Of a DNA stretch of 11,418 nucleotides, positions 5,355-11,418 are shown piece after piece (the first letter of the stretch is position 1; each line of letters begins with the position of its first letter). The stretch spans positions 1 to 11,418 of the forward strand of contig CAMLQS010000150.1 of assembly GCA_946482165.1 (NCBI GenBank), given 5' to 3'. Both the position numbers and the translations under genes were made by a program. The notes under the pieces are model-generated. The model was not told the origin of the DNA. It searched no databases and was given only the letters and a program-made list of their open reading frames with translations. Source of the DNA: an uncultured Verrucomicrobiota bacterium. GTDB taxonomy: Bacteria > Verrucomicrobiota > Verrucomicrobiae > Opitutales > Opitutaceae.

Positions 5355-7592
5355 CTAGGAGCCGGGGACGGGGAGCAAGGGGGATGTTTCGAGGGCGGAG
5401 AGGGCGGCGCGGGCCTCGGCGTGGTCGGGGACGGCGGCGAGGACGCGACGGAAAGCGGCGGCGGCCTCGGCGGGGCGGCCTGCGGCGACGAGCACGCGGC
5501 CGAGGCCGTGGCGGATGTCGAGGTCGTCGGGGTGGCGCGCGAGGTGGATTTCGAGGTTGGCGGCGGCCTCGGCGAAGCGGCCGGAGTTGACCTGAACCTG
5601 GGCGAGATCGATACGCGCTTCGGCGTAATCGGGGGCGAGGCGGAGCGTGGCCTGGAGTTCGGGGACGGCATCGGCGAGGCGGCCAAGCGAGAGAAGCGTC
5701 CGGGCGAAATTGTGGCGCACGGAGGCGTCGGCGGGGCGGAGGGCGGCGGCGCGGCGGTGCAAGGGCTCGGCCTCGGCGGCGCGGTCGGAGCCGGCGAGGA
5801 GAAGGCCGAGGTTGTTAAGCGCAAAAGCATGGTCGGGCGCGAGCTCGACCGTGCGGCGGAAGCACTGCTCGGCGAGGACGGGACGCTCCTGCGCGAGACG
5901 AACGAGACCGAGGTGATAATGGGCCTCGACGTAGCCGTCGTGGAGGGCGAGAGCGCGTTCGAAGCCGGGTGCGGCGTCCAAGGGACGCCCGGCGGCGAGA
6001 AGCCGACGTCCGAGAAGGAAGTGGGCTTCGGCCAGTTTCGGGTCGAGCTCGAGGGCCCGGCGGTAGTGGGGCTCGGCGGCGGCCGGGTCGCCGGCGTTCT
6101 CGATGGCCTGGCCAAGATCGGAGTGGCCCTTGGCGTCATCGGGAGCGATCTCCACGACGCGGCGAAACAGGGCAAGGGCCTCGGCCGACCGGCCCTGGGC
6201 GAGGCGCGCGTTGGCGAGATTGGCCAGGGCGTGGGTGTGGTCGGGCTTGATCTGCAACGCGCGTTCGAAGGACGCGACGGCGGCATCGACCCGGCCCTCG
6301 CGAAGATGGATGGCGCCGAGATTGTTGTGGCCCATGAAGGAGTCCGGATTCCGGGCGATGGTGGTTTCCCAGAGCGTTTGGAGATCCTCATACATGCGGC
6401 TCTGGCGCCAGGTGAGGACGGACAGACCCAGGACGAGGGCGCCGCAAAGAAGCGCCGGAACGGCAGTAGCCGAGGCGCGAATACGCTCGGCGAGGCGGGC
6501 GAGGCCGGCGCCGGCGAGGGCGGCGGGGCCGATGATGGCGACGTAGACGTAATGATCCGCCACGAAGGTGTAGCGGAACGTGTAGAGCATGAAAAAGCCG
6601 AGCAGCGGGAGTAGCGTCGCGACAAAGAAGACGAGGGCCGCCTCGGGGCCGCGACCGAGGCGGCGGCGCAGGGCAAGGGTGACGGCGGCGATGACGCCGA
6701 GCGGCAGAAACCACGCCCAGGCGGCCAGGGAGCGGGCGTTGATTGTCCAAAGCGAGTAACTGAAGGTCAGATTCTCGGGCCAGAGAAGCTTGCCGAGGTA
6801 GAAGCACAGGGCGCGCGCGGCGATGAGGAAACGGTCGGCGGGGCCGTAGACAAAATCGGCGCCGACGGTGCCCTGCTGGTGGCGTTCCCACCAGATGGAG
6901 ACGAGGCCCATGACGAAGCCGAAAAGGACGAAGGGCGCGATTTGGAGCCAGCGGCGAAGGTCGATGGGGCGGCGTTGGAGCCAGAGCACGAGGACCAAGG
7001 CGGCGGGAAGCGTGCAGGCGGTGGTCTTGCTGAAGAGGGCGAGGGCGTGGCAGAGGAGGGCCGCGGCGTAGAGAGGCCAACGGGAACGGGGCGACGAATC
7101 GGAATCGCGGGCGGGACGCCCATGCCACGGCCGATCACCGGCTTCGACGAAGCGCAGCCAGGCGAAGACGGCGAGCAGGCTGAAGAAGAGCGACTGGACG
7201 TTCTTCAGCTCGGTGATCCAGGCGACGGATTCGACCTGGAGCGGGTGGAGGGCGAAGATCGCGGCGCCGAGCCAGGCGCCGGGGACGGCGAGGCGCGCGA
7301 GCAGACGCCAGAGGAGCAGGGCGTTGATCGCGTGCAGCACGATGTTGAACCAATGATATCCCCTGGGATCCAGGCCCCACAGCGCGTGCTGCGCGCGAAA
7401 GTTGGTGTAGACGAGCGGGAAGTATTGGGACGGCGAATCGGTGGAGAACCAGATGCGGCCCAGTCCGTCGGGCGCGGTGAGGAGGGGGTTGTGGGTGACG
7501 TATTCGTCGTCGTCCCAGATGAAGCCGGCGTCCCAGGCCGGCTGGTAGGAGAAGATGACGGCCGCGACGAGGATGACCGCGAGGAGCGCCAT
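5355..7592 (-). CDS. GT-C/TMTC-like integral membrane glycosyltransferase with C-terminal TPRs
   Basis: This encodes 745 residues: about 11-12 membrane helices (residues 1-395), then nine 34-residue TPRs (417-722) and half a tenth. The acidic first loop FIWDDDEYV (24-32), HPLQVESVAWITELKN (116-131), SKTTACTLPA (188-197) and the WPENLTFSYS block are typical of TMTC-like GT-C proteins. GT-C enzymes use polyprenyl-phosphate sugars on the outer face of the membrane, and the TPRs would be periplasmic and could hold the acceptor. Activity is inferred from fold; some bacterial relatives may not be enzymes. I chose the ATG at 7592 because the preceding in-frame codons (from an ATG at 7676, giving 773 residues) read through an intergenic-type heptamer repeat. 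With the longer start the gene would begin 6 bp after helical-repeat gene A. Residues 153-167 look like an inserted repeat in a cytoplasmic or periplasmic loop. It ends with LLPVPGS. Confidence 0.85.
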   Translation of the reverse strand: MALLAVILVAAVIFSYQPAWDAGFIWDDDEYVTHNPLLTAPDGLGRIWFSTDSPSQYFPLVYTNFRAQHALWGLDPRGYHWFNIVLHAINALLLWRLLARLAVPGAWLGAAIFALHPLQVESVAWITELKNVQSLFFSLLAVFAWLRFVEAGDRPWHGRPARDSDSSPRSRWPLYAAALLCHALALFSKTTACTLPAALVLVLWLQRRPIDLRRWLQIAPFVLFGFVMGLVSIWWERHQQGTVGADFVYGPADRFLIAARALCFYLGKLLWPENLTFSYSLWTINARSLAAWAWFLPLGVIAAVTLALRRRLGRGPEAALVFFVATLLPLLGFFMLYTFRYTFVADHYVYVAIIGPAALAGAGLARLAERIRASATAVPALLCGALVLGLSVLTWRQSRMYEDLQTLWETTIARNPDSFMGHNNLGAIHLREGRVDAAVASFERALQIKPDHTHALANLANARLAQGRSAEALALFRRVVEIAPDDAKGHSDLGQAIENAGDPAAAEPHYRRALELDPKLAEAHFLLGRRLLAAGRPLDAAPGFERALALHDGYVEAHYHLGLVRLAQERPVLAEQCFRRTVELAPDHAFALNNLGLLLAGSDRAAEAEPLHRRAAALRPADASVRHNFARTLLSLGRLADAVPELQATLRLAPDYAEARIDLAQVQVNSGRFAEAAANLEIHLARHPDDLDIRHGLGRVLVAAGRPAEAAAAFRRVLAAVPDHAEARAALSALETSPLLPVPGS
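5427..6344 (-). repeat. Nine TPR units encoded in the TMTC-like gene
   Basis: These 918 bp equal 9 x 34 codons without indels. TPR signature residues are seen in each unit, for example HNNLGAIHLREGRVDAAVAS and NNLGLLLAGSDRAAEAEPLH, ending with Pro at position 34 in most units. This period of 34 differs from the 32 of the flanking helical-repeat proteins, so the two repeat families are distinct. Confidence 0.85.
7092..7136 (-). repeat. In-frame repeat-like insert in the TMTC-like gene
   Basis: On the minus strand this reads as DRPWHGRPARDSDSS (residues 153-167) between two membrane helices. It contains GGGCG-TCC-CGCCC, a small palindrome at 7109-7121, flanked by GGCAT. The peptide and the GGCATGGGCGTCCCGCC word resemble a short GC-rich palindromic repeat I recall as abundant between genes in Verrucomicrobiota. 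That match is from memory and was not searched. Confidence 0.45.
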
Positions 7593-7607
7593 CCGCAGAG
7601 GCGCGGA

Positions 7608-7635
7608 ATGACGAATGACCGATGACCAATGGCCG
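7608..7635. repeat. Heptamer tandem repeat ATGACCR-type x4
   Basis: The units are ATGACGA, ATGACCG, ATGACCA and ATGGCCG. They lie just upstream of the preferred start of the TMTC-like gene (7592). The same family as 5163-5195, also at the 5' end of a gene. Confidence 0.7.
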
Positions 7636-7682
7636 ACGGGCGGAGGCGCCGAAGATTGGCGGGGGGCGCGGAGCATGGCCGG

Positions 7683-10022
7683 TCAGTTGAAGGGGACGGG
7701 GAGGAGATCGCGGGCTCCGATGGAGCGGAGCCAGGAGACGGCGGCGAGGCGGTCGCTGCGTATCCAGGAGTCGGCGACGGAGCGGATGGCTTCCTGGCGA
7801 AGTTCGGGCTGGTTGATGCTTGCGGCCCATCGGGCGGCGTCGGCGGGGCGCTGCGTGACGGCGGACCGGACGTAGGCCATGGCGGCCTGTTCGCGGGCTC
7901 CATCGGGAGGAAGGTTGGCGAGCCAACGGTCGGCGGCGACGGGGTCGAGGCGCGCCCAGTTGGCGGCGACGTTGGCGAGCGCGGTGTCGCGCAGTTCGCC
8001 GGGCGGGATGCGTTCGGACCAGGCGGCGGCGGCGTCGGGGTCGGTGTCGGCCCAGGCGAGGGCGGCGGAGGCGAGGGAGGAAACGGGGATCTCGCCTGGA
8101 GGGAGCTTGCCGGCGAGTTCGATCGCCTCCTTGGGCGAAATCTGGGCGTAGTAGCTGACGAGATTCGCGAGGAGTTCGCGCCGCAAGGGGATGGGCGGGA
8201 GGTCGGCGGCCTGGGCGAAGGCTTTCTCGGGATCGAGGCGCGACCAGGCGAGAGCGAGGTCGTTGGCGACGAGGGCTTGGTCGCCGTCGGCGGTGATATC
8301 CAGGGCAAGCTCGAAGGCGGCCGCGGGATTCACGTGGGCGAGACGGGTGGCGATGGAGAGGAGCGCATTCTGGCGGGCGGGTCCCTCGGGCAGAGCGGAG
8401 GCCCAGGCGGCGGCGGCGGTCGGCGCGGCTCCGACCCACTCGGCCAAGGCGGTATCGAGGACGAGCGAGCCTCCATCGGCCGCGGGAAGAGCGGAGGCCC
8501 AGGCGGCCGCGGCCGCGGGGTCGGTTTTGGCGAGGGCGGTTACGTAACTCTGGAGCGCCTGGGTGCGTTGCGAGCCCTCGGGGAGGGAAAGCGCCCAGGC
8601 TTTGGCGGTTTCGGGGTCCTGCTGGGCGAGGCCGTCGACGATGTAGGGGATGGCGCGGTTCTGCATCTCGCCCGGGGGCAAAAGGGTGACGAAGCGCGCG
8701 GCGACGGCGGGGAGTTCGCCGGAAAGGTAGTCGCCGACGTGGCGGAGGGCGTGGTTGCGGGCGTCGCCGGGCGGGGCGTCGCGGAAAAAGGCGAGGGCGG
8801 CCTCGGGATCGTGCCGGGAAATTTCGGTGAGGACGACGGAGAGGGCGTGGTTGCGGACGAAGCCCGGGGGGAAGTCCTTGGCGGCCGCGAGGGCGCGTTG
8901 CGGATCGTCGACGGCGAGGCGCTCGAGGACGATGCCCACGAGCTCCGGTTTGGTGGCGCCGTTGGGAAGCGCGGAGGCGTAGGCCAGGGCGGCGGCGGGA
9001 TCGGTGTTGGCCCAGGAGTCGACGAGATCGCGGAGGAGGACGTTGCGCTGATTTCCGGGAGGAAGTTTTTCGGCGAAGCGAACGGCGCCCTGCGGATCGC
9101 CGGCGGGCCAGTTGGCGGCGACATGCGCGAGGGCGGCGGCGCGGAGGGCGCCGGCGGGAAGCGAGAGGGCGTAGGCGGCGGCGCCTTGCGGGTCGTAGCC
9201 GGTCCAGAGGACGAGGATGCGCTCGATAACGGTGTCCTTGAGCCGGCCAAGCGGCAGCGTATCGGCCCAGGCGAGCGCGGCGCGGGGGGCGGAGCGGGCC
9301 CAGGCGCGCGCGACGCCCTCGAAGGCGGCGATGCGGTCGGACCAGGCAAGATCGAGCTTGGCGGCGCGGGCGGCGGCGGCCTCGGGGGAGACGGAAGCCC
9401 ACGCCTCAAAAATGGAAGTGTATCCGGTCCCGCGATACTGCGGGGGGACGAGTTTCAGGAGTTCCAGGGCGGCCTCGGGGTCGAGGGCGGCGAAATGGGG
9501 AAGCGAGATCTGAATCGCTTCGATCTGGAGTTCGCCGCCGGGAAGGCCGCGGACCCAGGCGAGGGCGGCGCCGAGGTCGGAGCGAATCCAGCTTTGGAGA
9601 AGGGCGACGTAGGTGGCGTCGCGCCAGGGGCCGGCGGGAAGGCCGGAGGCGAAGGAGATGGCGGCGGAGGGGGCGACGCGGCCCCAGTGGCCGAAGAAGA
9701 CGCGGCGCAGCTCGGCCTGGGCGGGGAGAGCGAGATGGGATCGGATGGCGCCGGCGAGATGGCCGAAGTGGGGGCCGGGAAGGGAAAGGAAGATATCCTC
9801 CCATTCGCGGTTTGAGTGCCAGACGCCCGAGCGGCATTCCGCCGCGAGACGCTCGGCGACCGCGGCGGCGGGGTGCTCTCCGGCGCTGGACGGGCGCGCG
9901 ACGGCGGCCGAGGAGGAATCGGGCGGAGTATCGGTCCCGAGGTAGCGTGCGAGGCCGTAGCCGGCGACGGCGGCGAGGGCCAGGATGAGCAGCGGGGCGG
10001 GACGGAGACTCGAACGAGGCAT
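7683..10022 (-). CDS. Helical-repeat protein A: membrane-anchored solenoid of 20 x 32-residue repeats
   Basis: This encodes 779 residues. MPRSSLRPAP is followed by a hydrophobic stretch LLILALAAVAGYGLA (11-25) with no clear cleavage site, a Ser/Pro/Ala linker, and a cap at about 54-116 (ECRSGVW, then W74 and LALPAQAELRR) closely matching protein B. Residues 117-756 are 20 repeats averaging 32 residues, followed by a 23-residue half repeat ending LLPVPFN. Repeat 3 has 31 residues and repeat 4 has 33, both at the loop after L12, exactly as in protein B. The fold is most likely an alpha-helical hairpin solenoid in the periplasm, anchored in the inner membrane; binding partner and function are unknown. 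An in-frame TTG at 10148 would lie inside the terminator of the preceding gene, so the ATG at 10022 is preferred; no Shine-Dalgarno sequence is seen. It is probably co-transcribed with the TMTC-like gene that follows within 90 bp. Confidence 0.87.
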   Translation of the reverse strand: MPRSSLRPAPLLILALAAVAGYGLARYLGTDTPPDSSSAAVARPSSAGEHPAAAVAERLAAECRSGVWHSNREWEDIFLSLPGPHFGHLAGAIRSHLALPAQAELRRVFFGHWGRVAPSAAISFASGLPAGPWRDATYVALLQSWIRSDLGAALAWVRGLPGGELQIEAIQISLPHFAALDPEAALELLKLVPPQYRGTGYTSIFEAWASVSPEAAAARAAKLDLAWSDRIAAFEGVARAWARSAPRAALAWADTLPLGRLKDTVIERILVLWTGYDPQGAAAYALSLPAGALRAAALAHVAANWPAGDPQGAVRFAEKLPPGNQRNVLLRDLVDSWANTDPAAALAYASALPNGATKPELVGIVLERLAVDDPQRALAAAKDFPPGFVRNHALSVVLTEISRHDPEAALAFFRDAPPGDARNHALRHVGDYLSGELPAVAARFVTLLPPGEMQNRAIPYIVDGLAQQDPETAKAWALSLPEGSQRTQALQSYVTALAKTDPAAAAAWASALPAADGGSLVLDTALAEWVGAAPTAAAAWASALPEGPARQNALLSIATRLAHVNPAAAFELALDITADGDQALVANDLALAWSRLDPEKAFAQAADLPPIPLRRELLANLVSYYAQISPKEAIELAGKLPPGEIPVSSLASAALAWADTDPDAAAAWSERIPPGELRDTALANVAANWARLDPVAADRWLANLPPDGAREQAAMAYVRSAVTQRPADAARWAASINQPELRQEAIRSVADSWIRSDRLAAVSWLRSIGARDLLPVPFN
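7755..9674 (-). repeat. Coding array of 20 repeat units averaging 96 bp (helical-repeat protein A)
   Basis: These 1920 bp encode residues 117-756. Units begin with D/A/S-P and carry L-P at 12-13 and G at 15, as in DPQGAVRFAEKLPPG. The unit count, the period and the two off-length units agree with the array at 2890-4809. Confidence 0.85.
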
Positions 10023-10127
10023 TGGGGCGAAGGGCGAGGGGAGAAGGGCTTGGGTGCGGGAGCCGGTGCGCTTCCGATCAATACGGGAGCCGCGGTTTCG
10101 ACGGTCGAGCGATGAGGCGATTGACCG

Positions 10128-10180
10128 AAAAGACCGCAGGGAACTCAACGGATCGATGATCCGGAGCGTTCCCTGCGGTC
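10128..10180 (-). terminator. Intrinsic terminator of beta-helix gene A
   Basis: Arms GACCGCAGGGAAC (10132-10144) and GTTCCCTGCGGTC (10168-10180) form a perfect 13-bp stem. Within the loop a second perfect hairpin, CGGATC-GAT-GATCCG (10149-10163), can form. On the minus strand the stem is followed immediately by TTTT. It lies 111 bp beyond the beta-helix A stop codon and before helical-repeat gene A. On the plus strand a TTTTT run lies 10 bases past the stem, so weak bidirectional action is possible, but no plus-strand gene is seen. Confidence 0.8.
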
Positions 10181-10290
10181 CGTGGGGCTATTTTTCTCCA
10201 AACGATTTCGGAGTTGGCGCCCGGGAGGCGGATGCCGTCGCGGGCGGGAAGGAGGCGCGCCCCGGAGGAGGCAGGGGCGCGCGGAGACGA

Positions 10291-11241
10291 TCACTGGCAA
10301 GCCGCGGCGAACACGCATCCGGTGCTGCCGTTGGTGATGGCGTAGCAGGACTTGGTGTTCCTCACGTAGCCGCCGTTGATTTTGACGCGGGTGGACGACT
10401 CGAGCCAGGCGCCGATGTCGCTGCAGCCGTTGGCGTAGAGATTGGCGATGGTGATGTCGGACGGCTTCACGAGGGTGAAAACGCCGCGGCCGCAGGAGGT
10501 GGCCCACACGCCGGAGGAGACGGTGATGCCGCTGCTGGTGCCGGCGCGGAAGCCGGCATAACCGCCGCCGTAGTTGCAGCGCGTGGCGTTCACGACGCTG
10601 CCGGAGGCGGTCTTGGAGGGGTTGAACATGATGCCGCAGCCGCCGGAGCGGTCGGTGGCGGTGATGGTGCTGAAGGTGGTGCCGGTGATGCCGTAGGTCT
10701 CGACGCCATGGCCGCCGGAGGCGGTGCAGTTGGGGCTGCCGGCCGCGAAGTTGGAACCGCCGCCGCCGGCGCAGTTGTCGATGCGCATGAGGATGCCGGC
10801 GCCGCCGGAGATGCCGCTGAACGTCTGGCCGGAGGAGGTCTGGAAATACATGCCGAACCACTGGCCGCCGGCGCAGACCATGTTCTTGGCGCCGGTGGAG
10901 GACGAGTTGCGCGCGCGGAGGATGCCGTTGGCGGCACCGCTGACACCGGTGAAGGTGTTGCCCCAGCCGTCGGCTTTGACGTTGGACTTGAGGTTGATGG
11001 TGCCGCTGGTGTTGCCGCCGTTGTAGAGACGGAGGGTGCCGCTGCTCATGGCGGCGACGCAGGCATTGCCGGCGGCGGACATGCTGGAGCCGGTGTATTT
11101 CGTGACGCCGTCGACCTTGCCGGTCCAGGTGGAGCCGGAGAGCGAGACCTCACCGGTGGCGGCCGAGGCCGCGGAGGTGAGTGCGAACGAAGCGATCGCG
11201 GCTGAGATCAAGGCGAGCGCCTTGCGTGGTTGGTATTTCAT
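10291..11241 (-). CDS. Secreted right-handed beta-helix protein A
   Basis: This encodes 316 residues. The signal peptide is MKYQPRKALALISAAIASFA, ending TSAASA with cleavage near residue 27. The mature protein is Gly/Ser/Thr/Asn-rich and shares with paralogue B the start ATGEVSLSGSTWTG, the blocks WFGMYFQT, SGQTFSG and ILMRIDNCAGGGGSNF, and HGVETYGI, then TATD, TRC and GYAGFR. The C-terminal third is much more diverged but keeps VKINGG and the terminal C-x3-CQ (CVFAACQ). Regular short strand-turn repeats indicate a parallel beta-helix; paired cysteines suggest an oxidising, extracytoplasmic location. No enzyme active site is assignable, so a polysaccharide lyase or hydrolase role is only one option beside adhesin or surface-layer roles. 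The start ATG follows the signal-peptide logic; no Shine-Dalgarno sequence is present. It appears to be a single-gene transcript, with terminators on both sides. Confidence 0.87.
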   Translation of the reverse strand: MKYQPRKALALISAAIASFALTSAASAATGEVSLSGSTWTGKVDGVTKYTGSSMSAAGNACVAAMSSGTLRLYNGGNTSGTINLKSNVKADGWGNTFTGVSGAANGILRARNSSSTGAKNMVCAGGQWFGMYFQTSSGQTFSGISGGAGILMRIDNCAGGGGSNFAAGSPNCTASGGHGVETYGITGTTFSTITATDRSGGCGIMFNPSKTASGSVVNATRCNYGGGYAGFRAGTSSGITVSSGVWATSCGRGVFTLVKPSDITIANLYANGCSDIGAWLESSTRVKINGGYVRNTKSCYAITNGSTGCVFAAACQ

Positions 11242-11386
11242 GGGGTGTTTATCGTGGGTGTGTGTCGCAGGTTATTCGATTTCCGGGGAACTCCCGACCG
11301 GGGACCGGGCGGAAGGCGGAGGGATCGATCCGCCGGCGGTGCGAGTACGCCGGGGAAAGGGGAAAGAACGAAGAAAGCTCAAGAAA
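11242..11386 (-). other. 5' region of beta-helix gene A
   Basis: This 145-bp stretch lies between an upstream terminator-like hairpin and the beta-helix A start, so it should hold that gene's promoter. I find no convincing -35/-10 pair; the minus-strand word CGAATAAC (about 35 bases before the ATG) is the most AT-rich candidate. A GGATCGATCC palindrome lies at 11322-11331 with CGCCGGCG adjoining. Confidence 0.4.
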
Positions 11387-11418
11387 CGCCGCGATGGCCG
11401 GGGTGAGCTATCGCGGCG
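11381..11418 (-). terminator. Probable terminator of a gene beyond the right edge
   Basis: CGCCGCGAT (11387-11395) and ATCGCGGCG (11410-11418) form a perfect 9-bp stem with a 14-base loop, and the stem may extend past the window. On the minus strand it is followed by TTTCTT. It would end a minus-strand transcript entering from the right. Confidence 0.6.

Noticed and set aside
4973..6676. Long minus-strand frame across the TMTC-like gene end, the gap and helical-repeat gene B
   Set aside because: It is Pro/Ser/Arg low-complexity sequence that runs through the intergenic repeats and overlaps two well-supported genes.
7135..9402. Arg-rich 755-codon minus-strand frame
   Set aside because: Arg/Pro/His-rich out-of-frame reading of helical-repeat gene A and the TMTC-like gene, with no recognisable domain.
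2890..9674. CRISPR array suggested by regular ~96-bp periodicity
   Set aside because: The periodicity is coding (32 codons), the units are diverged at DNA level, and there are no identical repeats or spacers.
7629..9815. 728-codon plus-strand open frame opposite helical-repeat gene A
   Set aside because: It is a Gly-rich mirror of the 96-bp periodic gene. The minus frame shows the strict 32-residue pattern and a conserved paralogue.
10023..10148. Upstream TTG start extending helical-repeat protein A by 42 residues
   Set aside because: The extension would begin inside the terminator stem-loop region of the previous gene and add a basic Ser-rich stretch before a good ATG plus signal-anchor start.

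Overview
The window is GC-rich, and every gene I can support lies on the minus strand, so the region reads right to left. Three things suggest a member of Verrucomicrobiota, probably Opitutaceae-like: many short repeats between genes (heptamer arrays and GC-rich palindromic blocks), few recognisable Shine-Dalgarno sequences, and Ala/Pro-rich helical-repeat proteins with a membrane anchor. This placement is inferred from memory of such genomes. No rRNA, tRNA, CRISPR array, transposase or phage gene was found.

Layout in the direction of transcription. (1) At the right edge, 11387-11418 is a hairpin followed by a T-rich stretch, probably the terminator of a gene outside the window. (2) 11241-10291 encodes secreted beta-helix protein A, followed by a strong intrinsic terminator at 10180-10128. 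(3) 10022-7683 encodes helical-repeat protein A, a membrane-anchored solenoid. (4) 7592-5355 encodes a multi-membrane-spanning GT-C/TMTC-like protein with nine C-terminal TPRs. (5) 5211-2839 encodes helical-repeat protein B, a paralogue of A. (6) After a repeat-filled 264-bp gap, 2574-1765 encodes a family 2 glycosyltransferase of the dolichol-phosphate-mannose-synthase type. (7) 1286-333 encodes beta-helix protein B, a paralogue of A, followed by a perfect hairpin at 307-274. (8) 189-1 is the start of a third helical-repeat protein, C, cut by the window edge.

Two points stand out. First, proteins A and B each consist of a signal anchor, a conserved cap with a Cys and several Trp, and exactly 20 repeats averaging 32 residues. 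Both carry a 31-residue repeat 3 and a 33-residue repeat 4, so the whole 20-repeat architecture predates their divergence. Second, the unit 'beta-helix gene, hairpin, helical-repeat gene' occurs at both ends of the window.

A working hypothesis is that the GT2 enzyme makes a polyprenyl-phosphate sugar, the TMTC-like protein transfers it in the periplasm, and the Ser/Thr/Asn-rich beta-helix proteins or the solenoids are acceptors or scaffolds. Gene content is compatible with this, but the sequence does not prove it.
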